DNA of 5,292 nt from Proteobacteria bacterium UBA4457 (GTDB taxonomy: Bacteria > Pseudomonadota > Gammaproteobacteria > Ga0077536). A program made the position numbers and the translations under genes. Positions 1 through 4,584 of this stretch are shown here, piece by piece. The stretch is from NCBI GenBank assembly GCA_002390205.1, contig DGOV01000089.1, forward strand, positions 1-5,292. The letters run 5' to 3'. Below the pieces are notes generated by a model, which did no database searches, was not told the origin of the DNA, and saw nothing but the letters and a program-made list of their open reading frames with translations. Every line of letters starts with the position of its first letter. Positions within the stretch are counted from its first letter, which is position 1.

Positions 1-84
1 ACACAACAAAACGCTACGAATCAACAAGTTAACATGTGCCTCAAAGTGTTACAAGGGGTCTGATTGTGCCCCGTTTTGTTAGAG
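1..84 (+). repeat. degenerate attC-like nested palindrome
   Basis: Three nested pairings are visible. AACAAAACG (5-13) pairs perfectly with CGTTTTGTT (72-80). AATCA (19-23) pairs with TGATT (61-65). GTTAACA (28-34) pairs with TGTTAC (47-52) with one bulged T. The layout of outer box, unpaired spacer, inner box and variable tip is that of an integron attC site, and the right end GTTAGAG resembles the GTTRRRY core. The left outer box (CACAAC) is a poor partner for it, and the site may be cut by the window edge. It could be the left border of the cassette holding the HIT-HNH genes, a decayed attC, or just a hairpin. Confidence 0.35.
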
Positions 85-85
85 C

Positions 86-104
86 GGGCTCTGTTTGGGC
101 TCTG
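86..104. repeat. short tandem direct repeat GGGCTCTG
   Basis: GGGCTCTG occurs at 86-93 and again at 97-104, an 11-base period with TTT between the copies. The first copy also forms AGAGC..GCTCT with the bases just upstream. It lies downstream of the HNH gene. No function can be assigned. Confidence 0.4.
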
Positions 105-134
105 ATTTTGATGTCCTTTCCTCTTCTATACGTT

Positions 135-164
135 GAGTGGGTTGCCGTGTTTTGTTAACCACTC
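135..164 (-). repeat. stem-loop at the 3' end of the HNH gene
   Basis: GAGTGG-G-TT (135-143) pairs with AACCACTC (157-164), with one bulged base and a 13-base loop. The right arm reaches the last base of the HNH stop codon (TAG on the minus strand, 166-164). Read on the minus strand it is not followed by a T-run, so it is not a canonical intrinsic terminator. It may still protect the 3' end of the message. The loop carries TGTTTTGTTA, also seen as GTTTTGTTA at 73-81, so a decayed recombination site is an alternative. Confidence 0.35.
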
Positions 165-1192
165 TAGAATCTTACTTCACCCTTTTCTACTGGTTCCCAG
201 CGGTGCAACAAGCTAGCCCACACATCATTGTAGAAGTTCTTCAGAAAGACCTTTCGATCAGCCTTAAGGATCCCCGTCTGTCTCATAAGAGTCTCTTTGA
301 GAGGGTGATTACTACCGATCAGGAATTCGTTTCTTGTATTGAGCCGAGCGAGTAGTCTCTCAGTGGGCACAGCAGTAAACTTACCTCCAGCGCCACGGTT
401 GCATTCTTTACATGCCAGTACGAGATTCCAAATCCCATCGATGATAGAGCCAAATCCGCTTTGCTTGAGTGTATGCGGAAAGAAATGATCGACCTCCGGA
501 AAAGATTCTTTGCCTTGATCTAAATGAATGTGGTCAAAACAGTAAAAACAATAGCCCAACTGGTAACCATTTAGAGCATCCCTGCTGCTAGTTACATTTT
601 TCCGGCGACGCTTACCATCCAAGGCAAATAAGAGTTCAAATTCCGAATCATGATGAACTGTAATGAGGGCACGAGATAACTTAAGTTCCCAGGATGTTTC
701 TACGAGGCGCCATCTGGCTTCAGCTTCCTTCGTCAAATCTTCGAACTGAGGTCTATCGGCCAGTAGCGAGAAGTTTGTCGTAATTCTTATACCTCCGTTA
801 GTTTTTCGCTCATCCTCGAAGAATCGAAATGGAACGTCATTTTGGTAAACTCTATGAAAAGCATCAATGACATTTTTAAAGCCCAATTCAATCGTCTTTT
901 TGACTAGTTGTGCTTCGGTTGTGGAGCCTTCGTTAAAACTACGGCATATATCAAGAAATTTGCTGCTGGGCGCAGTCCCTTGCTTGTCTGATGTTTTTAG
1001 GTGATCCGTTAGATGCCCGGCATAGATTGGTGCAATATCTTCCAGTCTTATCAGATCGCCTTCGGCCGGTCGCATCTCTAGCAGAGATTTCGCTAAGGCA
1101 AATTTATAACTTTGGCTATTTCGACCGTAAAGGATAATACCCCGCCAGTTATCCTCAATCGTAGGCTGCTTGATGCCCTCTAAGGGGTACAT
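164..1192 (-). CDS. HNH endonuclease domain protein (342 aa)
   Basis: Predicted metal-dependent nuclease. The C-terminal half has a full HNH/zinc-binding set: C215-x2-C218, the catalytic-type D235-H236 in VDHFFP, N256 in IWNLVLAC, and C261-x2-C264-N265. The N-terminal ~200 residues carry a conserved-looking stretch (NWRGIILYGRNSQSYKFALA, about 15-34) and no other recognised domain; this is probably a recognition or regulatory part. The ATG lies only 3 bases after the HIT stop codon, with a purine-rich AAGGA about 12 bases upstream inside the HIT gene, so the two are almost certainly one operon with coupled translation. The target (phage or other DNA) is not visible from sequence. The gene looks intact and runs against the orientation of the attC sites. 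HNH assignment is strong; a role in defence is inference. Confidence 0.88.
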   Translation of the reverse strand: MYPLEGIKQPTIEDNWRGIILYGRNSQSYKFALAKSLLEMRPAEGDLIRLEDIAPIYAGHLTDHLKTSDKQGTAPSSKFLDICRSFNEGSTTEAQLVKKTIELGFKNVIDAFHRVYQNDVPFRFFEDERKTNGGIRITTNFSLLADRPQFEDLTKEAEARWRLVETSWELKLSRALITVHHDSEFELLFALDGKRRRKNVTSSRDALNGYQLGYCFYCFDHIHLDQGKESFPEVDHFFPHTLKQSGFGSIIDGIWNLVLACKECNRGAGGKFTAVPTERLLARLNTRNEFLIGSNHPLKETLMRQTGILKADRKVFLKNFYNDVWASLLHRWEPVEKGEVRF

Positions 1193-1195
1193 AAC

Positions 1196-1570
1196 TCAGT
1201 ATGTTCCTTTACCCGGAATCAGATGGCGTATGCCTCCCTTAGGGTTTTCAACATCCCCAATTCTCCTCGGTATAAGATGGATATGGCAATGGAATATAGT
1301 TTGCCCCGCAGCCTCTCCTGCATTCATGCCGATATTAAAACCAGCAATGCTTGTATCGTGATTCTGGTGCAGCTGTTTCATTGTGTTAAGTAGATCGTTA
1401 CAGGCCAGTAACTCCTCCTGCGACAACCCAAAGTAGTCTGTTACGTGACGCTTAGGGATGATCAATGTATGCCCTTCGGTGACAGGGAAGCCATCTTGGA
1501 TGGCGTAAGCCAAGTGGTTTTCGGCTACTACCCTTGATCTGTCAATCGAGCAAAAAATACAGTCAGACAT
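1196..1570 (-). CDS. HIT-family nucleotide hydrolase/transferase (124 aa)
   Basis: Histidine-triad protein: H94-C-H96-I-H98-L-I is the HxHxHxx signature, preceded by the usual N-x-G-x2-A-G-Q-type stretch (NAGEAAGQ, 83-90). In this family the middle histidine (H96 here) attacks the alpha-phosphate of a nucleotide, forming a nucleotidyl-enzyme. Substrates are typically dinucleoside polyphosphates or AMP conjugates. An N-terminal C4-x2-C7 pair may help bind zinc. The tail NPKGGIRHLIPGKGTY is a subfamily feature; length is normal for a single HIT domain. It is the first gene of the HIT-HNH operon; the 3-base gap implies a shared function, such as making, removing or sensing a nucleotide linked to the nuclease. 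The substrate cannot be told. No strong Shine-Dalgarno precedes the ATG, and the leader may be very short. Confidence 0.92.
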   Translation of the reverse strand: MSDCIFCSIDRSRVVAENHLAYAIQDGFPVTEGHTLIIPKRHVTDYFGLSQEELLACNDLLNTMKQLHQNHDTSIAGFNIGMNAGEAAGQTIFHCHIHLIPRRIGDVENPKGGIRHLIPGKGTY

Positions 1571-1584
1571 GCTTAACCAGAAAT

Positions 1585-1613
1585 TTTATAAGAGATTTAG
1601 AATCATACAAAAT
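1585..1613 (-). promoter_or_regulatory. possible promoter for the HIT-HNH operon
   Basis: On the minus strand a TATAAA -10-like hexamer (1590-1585) lies 14 bases before the HIT start codon. At 17-base spacing the upstream hexamer is ATTTTG (1613-1608), a poor -35 match, inside AT-rich DNA. Such a site would give a leader of only about 8-10 bases. Genes reversed within a cassette need their own promoter, which is the main contextual support. Confidence 0.3.
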
Positions 1614-1740
1614 ATAGCTAAAAAGTTCCTGCCATTTTTGGCTGTGATGTAGGCATGGATAGCCTTACCCAACAAGTAGCGAAAGATTACGTTGTGCAAA
1701 AAAGCAGGTATGCTGCAGACAGAATAGTTAACAAGGCAAG

Positions 1741-1760
1741 GCATTAGGCGCTAATGCGCC
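1741..1760. repeat. small palindrome upstream of the 162-aa gene
   Basis: GCATTAG (1741-1747) and CTAATGC (1751-1757) are perfect inverted arms around GCG. An alternative pairing is GGCGC (1747-1751) with GCGCC (1756-1760). It sits 28 bases before the preferred start codon of the next gene. ATTAGGC resembles an attC core with its first G lost, but no partner box is seen. It may be a leader hairpin or an operator. Confidence 0.35.
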
Positions 1761-1787
1761 ACTGCTTCTGAGGTGAGGCTGCTGTCA

Positions 1788-2276
1788 ATGAACGAATTGC
1801 TATTTCCTGAATCACCTGCTGAGTGGCGCGATTGGCCATGCTTTGCTGAAGTGTGGTTCCAGCTCACGCCTACCACATGCGTTTATCGGGCTTTATATGA
1901 GGAGTATCATAGAGACAATTGGCTGGAAACAGCTAGAACACTTTTCGACCCAAGTAATACAGAGGTTTTTGTTGGCTATCGAATCCGCGCAAAGGGATTT
2001 GTCCCTGTCTTTGAATGGTATGCATCCTGGCCTTTACTAAGAAAAGGAAGTCCAACAGGAATAACGAGGCGTGAGGCGAAAAAAGGCCCGGCTCCATGGG
2101 ATCGCTACGCAGACGACACAATTTATGCTGTCTGGAACCGACCTAATGGTACGTATGGGTTCACCCAGACATACATGCTCACAGCTGGGGGGCGTACGCA
2201 GGAAGAAGCTGAAAGAAATTGGCTCCAATGTGTTATTCCGTTTAGGCGAATATTCCAGGGTATCTATGCAACCTAA
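1788..2276 (+). CDS. unrecognised Trp-rich cassette protein (162 aa)
   Basis: I do not recognise this protein. It is rich in aromatic residues: nine Trp in 162 (13, 16, 23, 45, 78, 81, 104, 116, 145) plus many Tyr and Phe. It has no signal peptide and no convincing membrane helix, so a compact soluble cytoplasmic fold is likely. A basic stretch, TRREAKKGPAPWDRYADD, lies at about 93-110. The ATG at 1788 is preferred over an in-frame GTG at 1773, because the purine run GAGGTGAGG (1770-1778) then serves as the ribosome binding site; starting at the GTG would put it inside the coding region and add five residues. The TAA stop (2274-2276) lies within the first box of the attC at 2271, a hallmark of integron cassette genes. 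Its function is unknown. Confidence 0.75.
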   Translation: MNELLFPESPAEWRDWPCFAEVWFQLTPTTCVYRALYEEYHRDNWLETARTLFDPSNTEVFVGYRIRAKGFVPVFEWYASWPLLRKGSPTGITRREAKKGPAPWDRYADDTIYAVWNRPNGTYGFTQTYMLTAGGRTQEEAERNWLQCVIPFRRIFQGIYAT

Positions 2277-2334
2277 CCAGTGCAATCAAGTCACTCCCTA
2301 CGTTCGCTGGACGCACTTGTTGCAGGCGTTAGCT
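2271..2334 (+). other. attC: integron attC recombination site (64 bp)
   Basis: The architecture is complete. R'' is ACCTAAC (2271-2277), then a 3-base spacer, then L'' TGCAATCAAGT (2281-2291). L' is ACTTGTTGCA (2315-2324), then a 3-base spacer, then R' GTTAGCT (2328-2334). L'' and L' pair fully except for one extra unpaired T in L'', the kind of extrahelical base that sets strand and orientation for the IntI recombinase in attC sites. A 23-base tip separates the arms. The length is typical of short attC sites. R' deviates by one base from GTTRRRY. The stop codon of the upstream gene lies inside R''. Confidence 0.85.
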
Positions 2335-2346
2335 GATCAGGGAGGG

Positions 2347-2404
2347 GCGGGTCAAAAGTCTATGGCCTTGTTTTAGCCCGCTGCTTGATACAATCAGGCC
2401 ATAG
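2347..2404 (+). repeat. two interlocking inverted repeats, possible RNA pseudoknot
   Basis: Stem 1: GCGGGTCAAAA (2347-2357) pairs with TTTTAGCCCGC (2371-2381), ten of eleven positions including one G-U. Its 13-base loop contains CTATGGCCT (2360-2368), which is perfectly complementary to AGGCCATAG (2396-2404). The two stems cross, so the RNA would form an H-type pseudoknot or switch between two hairpins. A minor TGAT-ACA-ATCA hairpin lies in the connecting segment. It is the first thing after the attC and lies about 120 bases upstream of a small membrane protein gene. It does not match a riboswitch class I know. Confidence 0.5.
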
Positions 2405-2420
2405 CTTGAGAATTGCATTT

Positions 2421-2472
2421 GTTGGTACGGTCGTTGGTATCAGTTAATATTTAATTTAAAAAAAATTATAAA
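2421..2472 (+). promoter_or_regulatory. possible promoter with direct repeat GTTGGTA
   Basis: GTTGGTA is repeated at 2421-2427 and 2433-2439 (12-base period). TTGGTA (2422-2427) lies 17 bases before TAATAT (2445-2450), a fair -35/-10 pair (four of six each). A second option is TTAATA (2444-2449) with TATAAA (2467-2472), also 17 bases apart. The tract from 2445 to 2472 is nearly all A and T. The repeats could be binding sites overlapping the promoter. Confidence 0.35.
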
Positions 2473-2526
2473 TACAGCGTACTAACTGATTTATTCAAGT
2501 CCCGAATAAGATTCCTTTCGAAACTC

Positions 2527-2670
2527 ATGTTATCACTGGCTTTGATTGTGGTCGGGACAATCGTTGTAGGAGTTATAAGAGACACAGTTGGCACCGGCCA
2601 ATATATCGCTACCGGTGTCATTGTCGTCATTCTTTTTTTCATATGGGGCAAGTCGAGTCCAGTAAAATAA
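2527..2670 (+). CDS. small two-helix membrane protein (47 aa)
   Basis: This short reading frame encodes two hydrophobic stretches: residues about 1-16 (MLSLALIVVGTIVVGV) and about 27-40 (IATGVIVVILFFIW). A short polar turn (IRDTVGTGQY) links them and the tail is basic and polar (GKSSPVK). It would be an inner-membrane helical hairpin. The composition is what one expects of a real tiny membrane protein rather than random frame noise. Weak points are the lack of a clear Shine-Dalgarno before the ATG and the absence of an attC just after it. I recognise no family. Function is unknown; a small toxin or a membrane-anchored accessory peptide are possibilities. Confidence 0.5.
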   Translation: MLSLALIVVGTIVVGVIRDTVGTGQYIATGVIVVILFFIWGKSSPVK

Positions 2671-2731
2671 GGCGCTAAGGGTAGAGTGCATTCAGGACAG
2701 AATACGGTCAAAATCCATACCTTTCAGCATC

Positions 2732-2800
2732 AATTACCCTCTGATACAGTGCCTCCTAGTTAAAAGTATTTCGGACTTATTAATTCTCCAGAGGGTAATT
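2732..2800 (+). promoter_or_regulatory. leader hairpin sequestering the amidohydrolase ribosome binding site
   Basis: A perfect 12-bp inverted repeat, AATTACCCTCTG (2732-2743) and CAGAGGGTAATT (2789-2800), ends one base before the GTG start at 2802. The right arm contains the Shine-Dalgarno AGAGGG (2790-2795). In the RNA the left arm is an exact anti-Shine-Dalgarno. Inside, TTAAAAGT (2760-2767) pairs with ACTTATTAA (2775-2783) with one bulged A, giving a second stem with a 7-base loop. The structure should block ribosome entry unless opened by a ligand, protein, temperature or an upstream ribosome. An operator for a dimeric repressor is an alternative reading. Confidence 0.55.
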
Positions 2801-2801
2801 A

Positions 2802-3596
2802 GTGATTCTTCATATACCCCATTCTAGCCACAGAATTCCTGTCTCTTATCAGGAGTATTTTGTATTAAGTAGCAAAGACCTGGAATATGAGCAGCTACGC
2901 ATGGTAGATGCCTACACTGACGAGCTGTTTAGTCTGAATGAAACAGAGGCCGTGATTTTCCATCATTCTCGATTGCTGGTTGATGTTGAGCGTTTTTCTA
3001 TTGATGAATATGAGCCTATGAGCCAAGTCGGCATGGGTGTAATTTACACGCGGACATCGGAAGGTAAACGCCTCAAGCGTGATCTGTCCGGTGCTGAAAA
3101 GACAGAACTGATGGCTCTTTATGATAGTCATCATAAGGCTCTTACTACTGCGGTGAAGGGTGAGCTGGGCAGTGAAGGCAAGGCCATGATTGTGGATTGC
3201 CACAGCTTTCCCAGTCGGCCGCTGCCCTGTGATAGTTGTCAGCATACGCCTAGACCAGACTTTTGCTTGGGGAGTGATGACTTCCACACGCCGCCAGAAC
3301 TTGTAGCTGCTTTGAAAGCTCGTATTTTAGATTTTGGTTACTCTGTTGGGGTGAATGAACCCTATGCTGGCACATTGGTTTCCAGTGATTACTATCGGTC
3401 AGATTCCAATGTCCAGTCTGTGATGATCGAAGTTAACCGTGCTCTATATATGGATGAATCTACCGGTGTAAAACTGAGTGGCTTCGGTGATGTTAAAGCG
3501 CATATTAGTGAGCTATTGCGCATAATTGATAATTATGTGGAGGGGAAAAATAAGGCGTTAATCCCCGAGCAGGGAGATTTTTTTGATAGTGCTTAA
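2802..3596 (+). CDS. N-formylglutamate amidohydrolase family protein (264 aa)
   Basis: Belongs to the N-formylglutamate amidohydrolase/deformylase family, whose classic member HutG cleaves N-formylglutamate to glutamate and formate in histidine breakdown. Family motifs in order: HIPHSS (4-9), VDVERF (60-65), EPMSQVGMGVIYTRTS (71-86), DCHSFP (132-137), NEPYAG (185-190) and IEVNRALYM (209-217). The His and Glu residues of these motifs probably form the metal site. Length is normal for the family and the protein looks complete and cytoplasmic. The GTG start is supported by AGAGGG seven bases upstream and by HIPHSS lying at the very N-terminus, as in relatives. An unusual C143-x2-C146 sits just after the DCHSFP motif. 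No other histidine-utilisation gene is nearby, so the true substrate may be another N-formyl or N-acyl compound. The hairpin at 2732-2800 probably controls translation. Confidence 0.87.
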   Translation: MILHIPHSSHRIPVSYQEYFVLSSKDLEYEQLRMVDAYTDELFSLNETEAVIFHHSRLLVDVERFSIDEYEPMSQVGMGVIYTRTSEGKRLKRDLSGAEKTELMALYDSHHKALTTAVKGELGSEGKAMIVDCHSFPSRPLPCDSCQHTPRPDFCLGSDDFHTPPELVAALKARILDFGYSVGVNEPYAGTLVSSDYYRSDSNVQSVMIEVNRALYMDESTGVKLSGFGDVKAHISELLRIIDNYVEGKNKALIPEQGDFFDSA

Positions 3597-3658
3597 ACCG
3601 ATATACACTAGCACTCTGTTCAATTGGAAAAGACCCAGAAGCTGAATAAGGAAACTAT

Positions 3659-4180
3659 ATGTCTTTGTTTACCGAATGGAATTCATTGTTGCTTGAAGAA
3701 TATTTTTCATCAGCTAAAGCTGGTCAAGATGTTTGGATTCCGACAACTAGACTTGAACTTGAAGGAATTGGTGTTCATAAAGGTGGCGCAAATGGGTTGA
3801 TCGAAGCTGTTAAGCAGGGGCCATCTTGGTTTCATGGGAACGGTCATATTGCGGACGCGGCGAAACAATTGGCTAGGCAACGATTATCTCCTAGAAACCG
3901 CCCTAATGATTATAGGGACCCCGGTAGTGATATAGAAGTATTTCAAGGGGCGAATGCACCACCCTATTTGCCATACATTGCATTATGGGTACTTGCCAAA
4001 TCCGAAGAAGAAGAGCCTGGTTTCTACGCAAAAGTGGCTGAGCTGATCGGCGAGCCATTTCCTAACAATACAAGGCAGCAAATGGCAGCTGTATGGACTG
4101 ATTTAGAATATTGGTCTACAGCTCAACAAGAAGGGAGATTTGGCAGATTCAAGCTCAATGTGCTCGGAGAGCATAGGTAG
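3659..4180 (+). CDS. uncharacterised 173-aa protein, probably an N-terminal fragment
   Basis: Good coding frame with a strong ribosome binding site (AAGGAA, 3648-3653, five bases before ATG), 62 bases after the amidohydrolase and likely co-transcribed with it. The sequence is soluble and has recognisable blocks: FTEWNSLLLEEYF (4-16), GIGVHKGGANGLIEAV (36-51), APPYLPYIALWVLAKSEEEE (100-119), FYAKVAELIGEPFP (122-135) and WTDLEYWS...GRFGRF (146-164). From memory, such blocks occur at the start of much longer uncharacterised proteins in defence-type loci; I cannot confirm this. Here the frame ends at residue 173, right after FKLNVLGEHR, so the gene is probably truncated. No stop-free continuation of the same protein is obvious in the other frames. 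An intact short cassette protein is the alternative. Confidence 0.7.
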   Translation: MSLFTEWNSLLLEEYFSSAKAGQDVWIPTTRLELEGIGVHKGGANGLIEAVKQGPSWFHGNGHIADAAKQLARQRLSPRNRPNDYRDPGSDIEVFQGANAPPYLPYIALWVLAKSEEEEPGFYAKVAELIGEPFPNNTRQQMAAVWTDLEYWSTAQQEGRFGRFKLNVLGEHR

Positions 4181-4280
4181 CGGTGTGATCACTAGCGAGG
4201 TTATATCAGCAGAAAATATCCTCAAGGTATTACATCACTATCGACCATACAAAGAAGTTTTCAAAGGTAAGCTTCAGTAA
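4158..4280 (+). CDS. possible 40-aa overlapping reading frame
   Basis: An ATG at 4158 opens a frame that overlaps the last 23 bases of the 173-aa gene and runs to TAA at 4278-4280, ending 17 bases before the attC at 4298. The product would end ENILKVLHHYRPYKEVFKGK-LQ, which reads like a plausible helical and basic peptide. It may be a translationally coupled small protein, the tail of another gene joined here by recombination, or a chance frame. A GTG at 4185 is an alternative start. There is no clear Shine-Dalgarno for either. Confidence 0.25.
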   Translation: MCSESIGSGVITSEVISAENILKVLHHYRPYKEVFKGKLQ

Positions 4281-4297
4281 CTTCGCATGCATATCAC

Positions 4298-4381
4298 GCA
4301 TAACAAGGGCCAGCACAGCTGCAGCTGCGCTGCTCAGACCTTCGGCGCTTCGCGCCTCGGCCTGTGTGGCAGAAGTTATAC
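4298..4381 (+). other. attC: integron attC recombination site (84 bp)
   Basis: R'' is GCATAAC (4298-4304), then a 4-base spacer, then L'' GCCA-G-CACAG (4309-4318). L' is CTGTGTGGC (4362-4370), then a 4-base spacer, then R' GTTATAC (4375-4381). L'' and L' pair over nine bases with G4313 left unpaired, the extrahelical base expected of attC. Inside lies a GC-rich tip with a perfect hairpin GGCGC-TTC-GCGCC (4344-4356). R' differs from GTTRRRY at one position. It closes the segment holding the amidohydrolase and the 173-aa gene. The open frame that crosses it (4287-4502) is a by-product of this structure. Confidence 0.8.
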
Positions 4382-4404
4382 CTTCAAATATTCAGGCTCG
4401 CGCA

Positions 4405-4469
4405 GCATAAAAGGGGCCAAACCTAACCAGTTGAGGCAAGTTGCTCACGTGGTTAGTAGGCTGTTATCT
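4405..4469 (+). repeat. degenerate attC-like palindrome (65 bp)
   Basis: The core is CTAACCA (4423-4429) pairing with TGGTTAG (4450-4456), then TGAG-G-CAA (4432-4439) pairing with TTGCTCA (4441-4447) with one unpaired G. Outer ends GCATAAA (4405-4411) and GTTATCT (4463-4469) also partly pair. The motif ACCTAACCAG is shared with the attC at 2271. If the outer ends are the R boxes, the left one has lost its essential final C; if the inner ones are, the site is too short at about 38 bases. It lies only 23 bases after a good attC, so it is probably a remnant. The whole gap 4281-4584 holds only these two palindromes and the weak TTAAAT/ATTTAA pair at 4474-4502. Confidence 0.45.
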
Positions 4470-4584
4470 GATATTAAATCCGTAGGTCAGTCCTATATTT
4501 AAAGGCTTTGGGCTAGATTCAGAGCTTGTTCAGAGCATATACCTCCAAAAAGTTCTGCTTATATAGACTTTTATGCCCTAATAC

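Noticed and set aside
137..355. Plus-strand open frame of 72 codons
   Set aside because: Lies antisense to the 3' end of the HNH gene; low-complexity, mixed composition and no ribosome binding site.
1170..1361. Plus-strand open frame of 63 codons
   Set aside because: Antisense to the HIT gene and the HIT-HNH junction, whose own frames encode clear families.
1571..1733. Possible attC starting at GCTTAACCAG (1571)
   Set aside because: The first box fits RYYYAAC, but no L box pairing or matching R' box was found; GTTAACA at 1727 does not pair with it beyond the core.
1773..1787. GTG start for the 162-aa gene, giving 167 aa
   Set aside because: It would place the purine-rich ribosome binding site inside the coding region; the ATG at 1788 fits that site better.
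2071..2376. Plus-strand open frame of 101 codons in another frame
   Set aside because: Overlaps the 162-aa gene and reads through the attC; it is a shadow of both.
2466..2711. Minus-strand open frame of 81 codons
   Set aside because: Antisense to the 47-aa membrane protein; its Thr/Pro/Val-rich middle is what the complement of a hydrophobic helix frame gives. Not fully excluded.
2732..2800. The amidohydrolase leader palindrome as an attC site
   Set aside because: No AAC/GTT core boxes at its ends, and the arms are continuous 12-bp pairs without an R-spacer-L layout.
2895..3287. Minus-strand open frame of 130 codons
   Set aside because: Antisense to the amidohydrolase, whose motifs are clear on the plus strand.
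4287..4502. Plus-strand open frame of 71 codons
   Set aside because: It spans the attC at 4298-4381 and the second palindrome; the Cys/Ser/Arg-rich product is translated hairpin DNA.
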